Shown: positions 1 to 12,200 of the stretch, in pieces
Numbering within the stretch: the first letter of the stretch is position 1
How the letters are laid out: the number at the start of each line of letters is the position of its first letter
NCBI GenBank assembly: GCA_018881555.1
Contig: JACAXG010000131.1
Coordinates: 186,001-250,000, forward strand
Direction of reading: 5' to 3'
Length of the DNA: 64,000 nt
Origin: Amblyornis subalaris
Taxonomy: Eukaryota > Chordata > Aves > Passeriformes > Ptilonorhynchidae
The notes under the pieces: model-generated
What the model was told of the DNA's origin: nothing
The model's database searches: none
The model's input: the letters and a program-made list of their open reading frames with translations, nothing else
Program-made: the position numbers and the translations under genes

Positions 1-2388
1 ACTCCCCAAAGTGACTATAAAATGGCATAGCAAAGATTCCATGGTTGAAAATCCTTTACAGCTTAAAATAAGTAAATACATCTTCGAAGCTTATTCTGGG
101 ATCTGAGAAGTCAGCTTAGGTTCTGTAATCAAGATTTTTGTCGTAAAACCTAATGATCTGGTTTCTGAGGGAGGGTTCCATCACACCCGTAATTAGCAGT
201 GAGGCTGCAAAGATTCAGCAGAGTCAAATCCCCTTGCGGGGGTCTTGGCTCTGTGGCACTTCCAGGACAACAGGCGTGTTGCTCTGTCAGTGAGGACAGG
301 AGATGGCATTCCCAATGAGCATGGTGAGGACGTGCTGAGAATGAGGACTTGTCATTCTCACGTAGTTCATTCTCTGATCACCACAGCCACCTGATATTCC
401 TGGTGAGATGCAGTGCTTTACCCAGCACGTATCTATAATGTGATACTTGTTACTGCATTATGGACATNGTAGTGTGCGTGTTACACTGATACACATTAAA
501 TACCGCAGAACCTGAACAGAAAATGGGCTTTAGTATGCTCATGATATCTGTGTAAAGTTTTCTTAAAGTAACTCCTTAGAGGTTTCACTTCAATTATTTT
601 TTCAGTGATACATTTAGAATTGGTTTAAGTAAACAAATTATCACTCACAGCCTTGGGACTGTATGCTGTTGAAAACACCATCATAGGCCACACATGATTA
701 TTCCAGGAGTAACACAACTGGCTTTTTTGGGAAAAACGTTCATGTCCATGGGGTTTAGACCAGTATCAACAGGGACAGTAAGATTTAAACACATAAACAA
801 TCAGAGATCATCGCCAATGGATTTTTTTACAGGCAGGACTGTAGGAGGCCAGATCTTTTCCTTGTATCCATGTTCTCAAACTTTGGAGAGACTTGGTTCT
901 GAACTAAGGACTTTGGCCTCAAATGATGTAAAACTACAGTGCAAATTAAAGCACTGGACCTTAAATGGTCTTTCCTCGAAGTGCATTTTCAAATAGATTT
1001 TAAACGAGGCCCTGTTCAGTGACTACTCTGTGCTTTGCAAAGCTGTGTGGTACTGCCCAGGAGGCAGCAGGACACGGCTCATTGCTTAGAGTACAGAAAT
1101 AGAAACACAATTACAAACCTGAAAATTCAAAGCAGCCTCTATGGTCGAAGCTTTTGTATCACCTGTATGTGATAAAAATAATAGTCATCATAAAAAAAAA
1201 GGCATTTCAGGTATTATGGAATAATGTCCCTGTCATCAAAGTATCAGCATTTGTGACTCTTGAGAGAAGCTGGTATTTTACTAAAGGCTGGTTCTTGCCT
1301 GGCATGTATGCCTTTGAAAGAAGGCTTCTTTCAAAAAATGCTGACCATCTGGAAGGGGAACTGTCCTATTTAATTCAGTAAATCACAGGCAGAGCCTCTA
1401 CTTATGTGAGTGGGAATTTGCTTTTCTATAGCTTCTCCGAGGTCAATGGCTCTGACTTGAACTTCTCAGTGTGTCAGTAGGTTCCCTCGTGTCGGGACCT
1501 TGGAAGAATGAAATCTCAGTGTTACATTGTGGCTCCTGAGGCACAGTGACACAGCCGACATCCCTTTAATTTCCTCCCCAAAGCAGGAGCCGGCGGGAGG
1601 GGCTGGCGGCGGTGCCCTGGGGCCTCTGTTAGGTGGACATGGCTCCTGCTGCTCCTTGGAAATTAAAAGAAGGAAGTCAGGGGAGTACAGTTGCTGCTTC
1701 TGTTGCCTGCTGCCTGCTTGTCCTTTCCGACCTCTTCAGATATGAAATTGACATTTTAATGACTTCCTCAGTACAGTTTAAAGCATGAAAACATTTCCAG
1801 TGCATGGAGAAAGGGTATTTTGGAATCTGCTCTTTTGGAACAAAACAACAAAGAATTTCTGTGGCCTTGATTTTTGTAATTAAGACAAGGTAGTACAAAC
1901 TCCCCCCTTCCTAACACATGCAGACACACTCCAGTGCACTTTGTTTTCAGCAAGAAAACATGGCAAGAGCATCCCTTCCTCAACCATAGCAAGACTACAG
2001 ACATAGTTGCTATGAAGTGCTTTAGATTATAAAAATTCTCCCCATGGATCAATTTTGTAGCATTTATTTGATCCTAAATTGGGTGAGAGGGGTGAGTTTG
2101 TTCTCTTTTGGTCTTTTCTCCCCTCCCTCCCATTCAGCAACACTGAAAAAGCTTTCAGCAAAAATACAGATTGTTGCTTGTACTGAGGAATGGACTGAAC
2201 TTCTGGCAGGATGCAATTCCAGTGGTTTGTCTGAGCACTGTTACAGATGCCGTGAGCATTTCCATTGTATTGTACATAATTTTGAACTATTCTATTTAGT
2301 CATATTTTGTAAGAGTATTAAAAAGCTACTGGCTAATTAATCACTTTTACGATTATACACTTGTATAATTCAGAGCTTAGTTTAAAAT

Positions 2389-2475
2389 AATAAATATGGC
2401 AAACAGTATTTTTGTGTTCTGCTTGCATTGGCATTTGGAAAAGCAACATTTAAAGAGTTAAACTATATCAATAAA
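2389..2475 (+). terminator. Two candidate poly(A) signals
   Basis: AATAAA occurs at 2389-2394 and again at 2470-2475, at the end of an AT-rich stretch of 3'-UTR-like composition. This would fit an alternative 3' end of a + strand transcript such as RCAN2. AT-rich DNA gives chance hits, so confidence is low. Confidence 0.25.
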
Positions 2476-4845
2476 CTGAGTAGTGTGGTGTATACCCCTG
2501 GTAGAACTGAAAATGCTTAAATGTGTGACATAGGCCAAACTGTTTCAGTAGAAATTAGGGGGAAAGCAGCCCTCTTGTTGGCAGGATATGCCATGTTCCA
2601 TTTTAAGCTGCTGCAGTTTCACAGTCATGTGAACTTGCTCTGGTTTGCTGTGGATTTGGCTCGGCATACACAAAAAAAGCTGCAGTGCAGTCTCTGGTGA
2701 GCAAAAGCTCGGCATGTCGCAGACCACTGATGTGCCTCTCACTGTGCTTTTGTAATCATGGGTGATGCAGTGGCCATGAGTGCGTGGACAAGGAACATGG
2801 CATCCAGCTGCCAGCCAGGCTGGGGAAAGCNTTCTGTTAACATTCATTATTACAAAAATTGAAACTAATTGTTTGTTGTCTCTTGCATCAGTTTGTACTG
2901 GGTCTTGCACAGGACTGGAAACTGGGAGATGAGTTTGCTGATAACTGTCCTGTGAAATTCTTATATTGGATCACTCAGATCTGCATTTGGAAAAATGATT
3001 TGTTTTTTCTGTATGCCTGGCATAAAAGACTTAGTTTCTCAAAGGATGATTGTTCATGATTCTGAAAATTATATCTGCTTAAGAAGTCTCACTGGAGATG
3101 TAAACTCTGAGCTCTTTAATTCCTTTGGAAAGGACAGGCCTTAACCTCTGTGTTTTGATTAGAAGAACTAGTACTAGTGAACTTCTTCTGGAGTTCTTTT
3201 CACCTCTTTTAGAGGTGAAATGCAGGAGGCCTAGTTTATTCTTCACTTTGAGCACCAAACGAGTTTCCCCCACTACAGTGAGTTTTTTCATCCGACCTGA
3301 CTGAAACGCTATGTTTGCAACATTCCAGCTGTGGCTCTTCCATCTTGCTTGGCACTGGACACAGCACTGGGAAATGAGCTTCAGGGCTTCAGCTGGGGAT
3401 GGCAGGGAGCTGTGTGTCCCAGAGGGTCACAATGATCACAGTCACAGTGCTTTCAGATCCTCTAAAGAACCTTTACTGAACTTATTTTTGGTCCTTCTCT
3501 AGTGGCAAACACTTTATCACTAAACTTGTAGCCGTTTCAGGCTTTCTCTCACATACCGGAGTGAATGTAAGACCTTTGCATTTCCTTGATTCCCTTTTGC
3601 CTAAGAAATCACATCTAGTTCTGTTTTATCAAGAAGCAAAACCAGGTATGGATTAAAGTCCCAGCCAGACCCTCATTTATACTCAGCATCATGCAATGCT
3701 CTTGAATAACTAGTTATGTTAGCAAAAAACCCAAACACGTTTCTTCCTGGTTTAGCCCATCTTCTGGGGGATTAGAGCAGCTTTCAATATTCCAGGCTCC
3801 TCTTAGAAAAGGAGATGTTTTTCTAACAGTAGCTGTGCTCCTTTTTAAAATACATGTAGACTGCAGCATTCAGGGGTAAAATGACAAGGGAGGAAGTGTT
3901 GTAAAAGCTCTTTCCCACAGGTCTATTTGAAGTGTGGAGTATATTTGCTTTGGCTTCGAGGGGAGGGAAGCCAGCACTGTTAGAGGCACAACAGCAGCAA
4001 CACTCCAGATGGAAGGGCAGGAACCCTGAATGCCCGCACTGCAGAGATGCTCAGAAAGCTTTAAAGGCCAGCCTGGATTCTCTCTCCCCTTCTGTTGGAT
4101 TGTTCAATCACTACACAGAGATTCTGGGGCTACAGGAAGAGTCATCTTAATATAGGATTGTGTCCTGATGCAGCAGCTACAAAGCCTAGATCAGGGACAT
4201 TTGTTAGGGAGATTCTTGCTGGAGTAAGGCTGGGAAAGCTGTGAAGTGTGAGCAGCCTCGAAGTTAATGAAAAATGAAGATACTCAGAACCTTAAGACAG
4301 ACTTCAGGATTCAGATCCATGTACCTGAGAGCTGTATTAAGGGCCCATTTGAATCAGGGGCTTTCTCATTCACAACAGGAGGAGCAGCCAGCAAGAAGGA
4401 TTAAACTTCTCTATTCTCACCAGAAAATCAGCCTTCTTTTAACAAATTATTGTAACTGATAGTTTATCTAGTGTGAGAAAGTTGTGTCTACATTAGTGTC
4501 ACACAGATGTGTTCTCTTCACTGTTGGGTTAATGAAGGTAAATGTTTTGAATCCATTTTAGAGCAGAGTTCTCGTTCAGAAATTTCTGAAAGAAACGCCA
4601 TCTGTAAGCACTGACGGATCCTTAAGTGTCAGTTTGGCAAGTTGTCCTACTGTGGGTAGCTGCAGAAATATTTCGTGTATGTTGTTGTAGATTTAAAAGC
4701 ATTACTCATGGTTTCATTTGAGTGTCTGCATTTCTGACACAGATGTGACATATCTGTATATATTATAAATCAATACTATTTTTAACCACATATTTTGTAC
4801 AAATATTCACATTAGCTCTGTACTTCAATGAAAATCTATTATGGT

Positions 4846-4851
4846 ATTAAA
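4846..4851 (+). terminator. Candidate poly(A) signal (ATTAAA)
   Basis: ATTAAA follows an AT-rich block (about 4660-4850) and is followed within 40 bases by a T/GT-rich stretch. This resembles a distal 3' end of a + strand gene entering from the left. The last candidate before the CR1-rich ENPP5 upstream region is here. Confidence 0.25.
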
Positions 4852-5227
4852 CATTTTGGTGGAATTAGCAAACTCCTTGTCCGTGCTTTGCTTTAATTTT
4901 ATAATGGTGTTAGCAGCTGAACCATTTCTGGCATCCAAGGCAAATACTATAATTTCCAGCTATTTATGTTGTTCCTTAAATCCAGGTGCACCTGTACCCT
5001 CTAGTGACTGATCCCAGCCACTGCAGAAGCAGCTCCCCACACCTCCAGATCCGAGNGGCCAAAATCAAACCTGAACCAACAGTAAATGTCAGCACAATTT
5101 TTTCTAGCTAATGAGTAACAGTGTGGGACAGCACATAATTAGTGCNTGTATACATATAATTCACCAGATAGGTAGTGTCAGCTATGAAGTGATTAATAAG
5201 CAGCATGTTTGATTCTGTGTGGTCGAT

Positions 5228-5290
5228 TCTGTATGGTCGGACTTGATCTCAAAGGTCTCTTCCAACCTTGATGATTGTATGAGTCTGTGT
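5228..5290 (+). repeat. CR1 LINE 3'-end fragment
   Basis: The segment has the diagnostic CR1 3' end: 'ggacttgatctcaaaggtc', then 'tcttccaacc', then a degenerate 'gattgtatgag' tail. A 14-bp near-perfect direct repeat (gattctgtgtggtc / gattctgtatggtc) sits immediately upstream at about 5211-5238. It is severely 5'-truncated, as is normal for CR1. Confidence 0.75.
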
Positions 5291-5867
5291 TCCCATGCAC
5301 TGTTAAGAGGATAATGATTTTTTACACTGCCATGAAGTTGGGTGGGGTTTGTGTACGAACAGAGGACACGAACTTTAGACTCGTACATAGCACAGATCCT
5401 CAACCAGGAAAGGTGAAAAACCCAGCTTGGATTTTTGTCCCCTTCAGCAATTCATTTTCTAGGGAGATGAGGAGGAATAGTTCCGTCTTTAGTGAGATGC
5501 CTCTTCACTTCAGGGCATAGCTGTGGGTCTGGACATCACAACATGGGGAAAAGCATCTGACAGGAAACTAATAGAAAATTTAGAGCCTCAGAACACAAGA
5601 GGAGAAAAAAGCCTGATAAAAACCCCAGCAGAATCAAATCCAATTTTTTTCTTAACTGAAGAAGCACTTCCAGATATCTGGTGAGTGAATATTGCTCCTT
5701 GCCTTTACAGTCGGGTCACAGCCTTGCATGGGTCCTGCTTCTATTTAATTTGCAACATGCAGCAACATGCACCTTACAACCTGCCCCTCTTGACACCTGC
5801 ACAAGGGCTGTACTGAGGGGCCCTGCTCTGAACACTGCCTGAGGTCACCTCACCTGGAGCCTGCGGA

Positions 5868-6495
5868 TGCTGGGGAAAGCTGCTGAACATGAGCCAGGTG
5901 TGCCCAGGTGGCCCAGAAGGCCAAAGGTACCTGGGCAATAGTGTGGCCAGCAGGACCAGGGCCGTGATTGTCCCCTGTGCTGGGCACTGGTGAGGTCACA
6001 CCTCAAATCCTGTGTCTGGTTTTGGGCCCCTCACAACAAGACAGACATTGAGGGGCTGGGGCATGTCCAGAGAAGGGAACGGAGCTGGGAAACGGTCTGG
6101 AGCACAAGCCTGGTGAGGAGCAGCTGAGGGGGGCTCAGCCTGGAGAAAAGGAGGCTCAGGAAGGACCTTCTCGTTCTCCACAACTCCCTGACAGGAGGGT
6201 GGAGCCGGGTGGGGGTCGGGCTCTGCTCCCAGGGAACAAGCACAGGACAAGAGGAACATGGCCTCAAGCTCCAGATGGGAAGGTTTAGGCTGGGTATTTG
6301 GAAGAATTTCTTCACAGGTTGATTAGACATTGGAATGGGCTGCCGAGGGAGGCGGTGGAGTCACCATCCCTGGAGGTGTTTAAGGAGAGACTGGACGTGG
6401 CTCTGAGGGCCATGGTCTGGTTGACAAGGTGGTGACCGGTCACAGGCTGGACTCGGTGACCTCAGAGCGCTTTTCCGACACAAATGACGCCGCGA
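5868..6495 (+). repeat. CR1 LINE, 5'-truncated, abutting ENPP5 promoter
   Basis: About 620 bp of the CR1 3' region in + orientation. It contains the end of the reverse-transcriptase ORF (the block reading 'gtgtggccagcaggaccag', 'tttgggcccctca', 'ctcagcctggagaaaagg') and the 3' UTR ('cctggaggtgtttaagg', 'ggtctggttgacaagg'). The tail 'cttttccgacacaaatgac' runs straight into the CpG island with no unique spacer. The open frames in this stretch (for example - strand 6031-6330) are CR1 shadows and not host genes. The inverted copy at 28168-28770 appears to be the same subfamily. Confidence 0.9.
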
Positions 6496-6860
6496 CTCCG
6501 CCATTCCGCGGCCCGCCCCCGCGCAGGCCCGCCCCGCGCGCGCCGAGTGACAGCGCCGGCGGCCGCTGCGGGCGGGGCCGGGNCGGACCCGCTGCTCCGC
6601 GGCCGCCGCAGGTAACGGCGGGGCGGCTCGGGGGTGGGGGGTGCCCGGCGTCCTCCGCCCGGGTCCGATGGGCGTCCGGGCGCTGCGTGTGGGGAATGGC
6701 AGCCTGGGCTCGGCATTCGCGTGTGCTGAGCTCCGGCGGCCGCCGAGCGGGGCCTGGGGCGCTTCTCTGTCCGTCTGTGCGTCCGTGTGGCAGCTCCTGC
6801 CCTTGGCGGTCCGGTGGGTTCGTCCCCCCAGGGTCCCTCGGGCTCCCACAGTTTTGTGGT
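6475..6860 (+). promoter_or_regulatory. ENPP5: CpG-island promoter and probable non-coding exon 1 of ENPP5
   Basis: This is an abrupt switch to very GC- and CpG-rich DNA between a CR1 and ordinary AT-rich intron. It contains GC boxes (ggcggggc types near 6574 and 6620), a CRE-like tgacgc and a gccatt (YY1-like) element. A consensus splice donor, CGCAG|GTAACG, lies at 6611/6612. The first coding exon of ENPP5 begins with an acceptor at 8424, so the gene needs an upstream untranslated exon, and this is the only CpG island upstream. The start site is not identifiable; roughly 6500-6600 is likely. Open frames here (for example - strand 6361-6951) reflect base composition only. Confidence 0.75.
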
Positions 6861-7356
6861 GCCGAGTTCTGCAGAGACCCGGGTCAGTAGACGTGCTTAG
6901 ATTGTATCCGGAGAAGACCACTATGGGAAGGCCTGGGGAAAAAAAAAGCACCCATCATTTATTATTTATTGAAAGCATGCAGCTAAAGAATTAGAATAAT
7001 ATAATTATAGATCATGCTCAGATCATTAACNGTGTGTAAAGGCTTGATTTCACTGGAGAGTGCTTAAATATGTGCTTGTCCCTCCCAGAAGGGGAATTTA
7101 TGGGCTATGCTTAATTCAGCAGCTGGGGTTCAGATGGACACAACAGTGTGTTGTCCCCTCCGTCCTTCAGGTTCAGCTGGAAGGAATCCCCCATCACGTG
7201 GATCTGAGGGATTCTGCAGCCTTTGGGTCTGTGTTGTTTGCTGAGAGGGGAATTACATCTCTGGAGTGTCAGTTTGTTCTTAGCAGAACTCAAAGCCTGG
7301 ACTTTAATTTNGAAAGACACACGAGTTTGGTGTAACATTTAACTACCTGCAAATCA

Positions 7357-7525
7357 TAGGATCCTGGAATCACACAGTGGTTTGGGTTGGAAGGGACCTT
7401 AAAGCTCATCTTGCTCCGCCCCACTGCCATGGGCAGGGACACCTTCCACCAGGTCATGTTGTTCCAAGCCCTGTCCAACCTGGCTTTGAGCACTTTCAGG
7501 GATGGGACAGCCACAGATCCTATTC
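7357..7525 (-). repeat. CR1 LINE 3' fragment
   Basis: Antisense CR1 3' end: 'aatcacacagtggtttggg', 'ttggaagggacctt', 'ccatgggcagggacacctt', 'gtccaacctggctttgag'. It is truncated soon after the last block. Confidence 0.9.
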
Positions 7526-8055
7526 CATCATTGCAGTGGTATTCAGATGCTTGTTACACGCTAACTTTTTATATTCACTAGGATATTTATGTACTCTGAA
7601 TATTAAGATAGATTTATTGGTTAGAAATTCACTGCTTTCCAGCTGAATTTCAATAGTGACTTGTTGCAGAGGATTGCTGAAAAATGGGAACCTAAAGGGA
7701 ACTGTGAGGAATATCGGTACAGACTACATGCAGGATTGGATTGAGCAATATCTGGTCTTGTGGTTAAATGATGCTGTTGAGCAAGAAGTGGGGAATATTA
7801 GCATGAAATTTTAGGGCAGTTACAGACAGGGAAGTCCTGTGTGAGGGATCTTGCTTTGAGTAGATAACTCAGTTTTGAACAAGGTGGTGTTTGGGAAGAA
7901 CAGGAGGAAGCTGGGGTGGGGGAGCACAACCCAATACAGTGTGAAATTATGTGTCATATTATGTCAGATAAGGACATAATATGGACTTTTAGATAAGGAA
8001 TGCCAGTCCTAGCTAGGAGTAGTCAATATTCTTGCATCTTGTGATCAGAATTAAA

Positions 8056-8325
8056 ATCACAGAATGGTTTGGATTGGAAGGGACCTTAAAGAGCATCCAA
8101 CCCCCTGCCACGGGCAGGGACACCTTTCACTAGACCAGGTTGTTCGAAGCCCCATCCAACCTGGCCTTGAACACTTCTAGGGGTGAGGCATCCACAGCTT
8201 CTCTGGGCAACCTGTGCCAGGGCCTCCCCACCCTCACAGGGAAGAATTTCTTCCTAATATCTAATCTAACCCTGCCTTCTGTCAGTTTAAAGCCATTCCC
8301 CCTTGTCCTATCTCTGCATGGTCTT
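8056..8325 (-). repeat. CR1 LINE 3' fragment
   Basis: Antisense CR1, somewhat longer than the copy at 7357. It begins 'aatcacagaatggtttgg' and continues through 'cctgtgccagggcctcc' and 'gaagaatttcttcctaata' to 'ccccttgtcctatc'. It lies about 100 bp upstream of the ENPP5 coding-exon acceptor. Confidence 0.92.
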
Positions 8326-8424
8326 GCAAAATATATCTTATAAGATATAAATACATAAGGAGTATTTTAGCCATTCATTCTTAAGACTGTTATGACTTTC
8401 ACAACTTCTGTCTCTGCCCAACAG

Positions 8425-9294
8425 ATGCCATGTTGCTTCAGAAGAGGGGACGGATACCTTCCAGAATAGCCATGAGCAGTTATTGGAAAGTCCTGGGAAT
8501 TTTCTTACTATTTCTTCAAAGTGCACTGTCCTTTCAGCCAGCCCAGCCCAGAGTGCTGCTGGTGTCTTTTGATGGGTTTCGGTGGGATTACATCTACAAA
8601 GTCCCCACTCCCAATTTTCACTATGCCATGAGGAGCGGGGTTCACGTCAAGCAGGTCACGAACGTGTTCATCACGAAGACGTACCCCAACCACTACACCC
8701 TGGTGACGGGGCTCTACGCAGAGAGCCACGGCATCGTCGCTAACGAGATGTACGACCCTGTCCTCAACGAAACCTTCTCTCTGAACAAAATGAACACCCA
8801 CAACTCCAAGTTCTGGGAAGAGGCCAGCCCAATATGGGTGACGAACCAGAGGGAGGGACACAAATCCGGCGCTGCAATGTGGCCTGGGACAGATGTGAAA
8901 ATANACGGAGTCTTGCCTACACATTATATGCCCTACAATGAATCTGTTCCCTTTGAAGACAGGGTAGCGAAGCTTATTGACTGGTTTACATCAGAAGAAC
9001 CCATAAACTTTGGTCTCCTGTACTGGGAGCAGCCTGATGAGATGGGCCATATTCTGGGCCCAGAAAACCCACGTATGGGAGCAATAATCAGTGACATTGA
9101 CAGAAAGCTGGGATATCTCATTTCTGAACTGAAGAAAGCGAAGCTGTGGGATGTGGTAAATGTCATAGTCACGAGTGATCACGGAATGTCACAGTCGTCC
9201 TCAGAAAGGCTCATTGAGCTTGATCAGTACGTGAGCAGAGAGCTCTATAATGTCATCGATCACTCTCCTGCAGTAGCCATTTTGCCAAAAGAAG
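8425..9294 (+). other. ENPP5: ENPP5 exon 2 (first coding exon)
   Basis: The acceptor is cccaacag/8425 and the donor is AAAGAAG|GTAGGA at 9294/9295. There are 47 nt of 5' UTR, then 823 coding nt (274 codons plus one base, phase 1). It carries the signal peptide and five of the metal/nucleophile residues, D34 to H237. The frame stays open past the donor to 9323, which explains the unspliced reading. Confidence 0.95.
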
Positions 9295-12200
9295 GTAGGA
9301 GCTACAGCAGTAACATTCCCTGAAGAGATACCTGAGTATCCAAACTTTATAGACGGAATGGGTGGTAGCAGCACTGGTGCCAGTGGGACATCAGCCTTGA
9401 ACAAAGGAGTACTTGCACGATGCCTTCTTTGTTCTTTTTGCTAGCTTTATCAAAAGCCTGGATTAACTTTCAGAAATGAAAAGGGAGCGAATCTGTTTGT
9501 TGTTGACTAGTATTGCCAAGGATCCTTTAGTCCTTGTGAGAAGTAAGATAATCTAATGGCATTATCAAGGCTGAATGGCGTTCTAGATAGATAACACCCG
9601 AATGTTACATATCTTGCCTTTCATCAAGATGCTGAAGCCATAGTGGAAGAATTACATTTCTAACTCAAGCAGTAAACTGAGAACAGATGTGGACCTTTGA
9701 TAAAAAGAGCCTGTGTTGGCTATTTGATTAGCTGCCAGCTACTGTAGTTCACTTGAGGTTTTTTTCACACTGAACAGCCAGCCAGTTACGTTCATACCAT
9801 TTTTATTGTTATATTGATGGGCAAGAGTACTGTTGGAATTGAAATATGAAATCTGGTTGCAGCCACTGAAGGGTTGCTGAAGTCTCAGGTGTATGTTTAG
9901 TGTCACTAATGCATCTGCTCTTTATTTTGATGATCAAATGCTATAAACTATTTGGTGCAAATGTGTTAACCTCGAAAAATAACACCCCTGCCCACACAAA
10001 AAAAATGCTAATTTGGAAGNTGAGTTTTAAGGTGGCCTTCTGGAAAGGTTTTTTTCAAGAATTCTATAACATTTGCATCACTAATGGATAGATAGCACTC
10101 TGAATTTAATGCCCCAGCAGGGAGGGTATTTTGCAGACTTAAGTGACCTTTAAATGTATAAACAAATGTTTCTTGTCATTTTTAGTTTGAAGAATACTCC
10201 AGACTAAAATGTGAGTATGCCCAAACTGAGATCACTGCTGCCTGAGCACAGTCAGGTCCTGTAGCTGGGTGATGTTTCTCTCTGTGGTGATAAAAGAGCC
10301 AAGTTTGGGAGCTTCATCTCCATAGAGACAAGGATGGTTCACCAGGATGTTCTCATTAGCAAATAAAAAAGCTGTAAAAGTAAACTTTGGTGCTGGAACG
10401 TCCCTAATGCAGTAAACGAGGACTTTAAGATGTGTAACTTGATCCTCCTGTCTGCTAAATGCTGAAAAGAAACAGTATCTCTGCAGCAATTAGGTGACAG
10501 AATAGTAAAAAAGCCATTTCAGTGTGTTTCAGAAACAGCTTGGATTTGATTTTGCCCAGAAATTCAGGTATTTATTACACTACCAATAAACAAGAATTAG
10601 TTTTGAGCACAGCTAAAACTCTTTCCTTCTGTGGTACCAGCTGTGATTTTTATTATAAAACAAAGAGCTTCACTGTCAGTGTAGGTACGAGCTAACACAT
10701 ACTTAAGTGCTTAACACTGATTCTTCACCTGCTATTCCGTTTGTCTTGCTTAAACCAAGAGAATGGTAAACTTAGAGAGATATTGAGAAAATTTTGAATG
10801 CTTAAAAATTTTTTACTGTTTGGCTGCAGATTTCTTCTCCAAGAGGTGGATTAAAGCCAATATTTAAACATGCTACTGTATTAGTGTGTGTAGGGAACTA
10901 ATTATATTTTCACAAAGAAGGTACCTGTGGCACAGCTGTTGATGCTGGCCTTTTTTTCACATTTAATATAAATGTATTAATTCAAATAATTAGTGTAAAA
11001 TCAAGTTTTCTATATTTGGGGCTTCTCCTCCTAGAGGAGGAGGCATAACAAGAAAAATGGCATAACAAAATTAACTTTATTAATAACATAGTGCTAGAAA
11101 TGCTGCATTGGAGTCCCTCTTGTTGCTGTAACTATCTCTGATATCTTTGCTTTTGCTGTCTCATCTTGACCTTTATTTTGTTTCTTAATTTAGTGATTCT
11201 TTTTTTTGGTGCCAGTTTGAGATAAGAAATAGTATACATAAATGTATTTCCCTTCAGAATTTCTATACTGGATTCTAGGAACTGAGGGGGAGAAGGAAGA
11301 TGTTTTCTTTAGAAACATTGGCCACCTCCTCCCCAGACTTTTTTTCCTGAGATCCGTTCAAAACTCCATGAATGCTGGAAATGGTAGGCTGAAAGGGGCC
11401 TGCAGACACACACTGTGCAACTCAGCTGCACGTGTCACACAAAGCACTCACCTAAGTCAGGGCTTTGGTGTGTCACAGGAGTCTGTTGTGTGCACTGCAA
11501 AGCCCTCAGTAGGAATCTGGCCTAAGGGGAAAGGNGGGGAAATGAAGACATTTGCTCAAGTGTCAATTCCTGAACTTGATTTTGTGTTCCTGGCTGTCTG
11601 CTCTGGTTCCTTCTTTCTCTGCACTCGTGTTCCAACCAGCTTGTCCAACTGGTTGTGTTTCTTCAGTGGCTTCAGCTCAGAAACTGGAAATAAGCAAATA
11701 AAGAATCGGGGGTGGAAAATGCCTATTTATTCAGTGTTAGTAGAGCTCTTGAGGGTTTGCACTCACTGTGACTAGGGAAGGCAGCAGGCACTGGGAATAC
11801 AGAGGAGTAGCTCATGCTGTTGGCTGTTGTTGAATAAGAAAGCAACCAACAATTAAACTGCTTTAAAACAGATAAAAAGTGTCGCTGGTTGTCACAGCCA
11901 ACTGGGTGACAGACAGAATTCAGCCTGAATGCAGCCGTTACCTCATGAACAGATTTAGGAGCCATCTTCTTGCTTTCAGGCTTTGCATGGAGCTAGGAGG
12001 GTTTGGTTCCTTTTCCAGTAGACTTAACTGAATGCCTTCTAATGCATTCCTGTGAGAAATTTACATTCTGATAACTATGAAATAAGAAATAAGAAATTTT
12101 TCCAAAGTTAGCAAGGCAGTTATTTCTTGGGAACAGGCTGTGAAGTCTGGTGCCAAAGGGGATCTTACTGTGACTGAGGCTCTGGATTTCTCACAATAAC

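Larger units (their letters stand above)
1..5200. other. Non-coding flank, possibly RCAN2 3' UTR/downstream region
   Basis: I see no exon here that I recognise. The open frames are short (about 120 codons or fewer), occur on both strands and lack family motifs. In vertebrates RCAN2 lies on the ENPP5 side of this cluster, reading toward ENPP5, so its last exon and 3' UTR would be expected to the left of or within this stretch. I looked for the conserved RCAN C-terminal coding motif (PKPKIIQTRRP-like) and did not find it, so any RCAN2 part here would be untranslated only. Two stretches ending at 2389-2475 and 4846-4851 look like 3' ends, being AT-rich with poly(A) signals. The RCAN2 assignment is inference from gene order. 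Confidence 0.25.
6612..8424 (+). other. ENPP5: ENPP5 intron 1 (5' UTR intron)
   Basis: It runs from the candidate donor at 6612 (gtaacg) to a clear acceptor, 'tctctgcccaacag', ending at 8424. It holds two antisense CR1 fragments (7357-7525 and 8056-8325) and otherwise no recognised feature. The right-hand boundary is firm. The left-hand one depends on the inferred exon 1. Confidence 0.6.

Noticed and set aside
6361..6951. Open frames of up to 196 codons on both strands around the ENPP5 promoter
   Set aside because: They fall in a CpG island plus the end of a CR1. GC-rich DNA lacks stop codons, and no protein-family motif is present.
8430..8471. Upstream in-frame ATG of ENPP5
   Set aside because: It would put a basic 14-residue extension before the signal peptide. 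The ATG at 8472 gives a normal NPP signal sequence.
11025..11042. Short inverted repeat with 8-bp arms
   Set aside because: It is too short and low in complexity to support an RNA hairpin gene or a terminator.
11242..11775. 177-codon + frame within ENPP5 intron 2
   Set aside because: No recognised motif, one ambiguous base, no flanking exon signals, and a normal chance length for a 3-kb intron.
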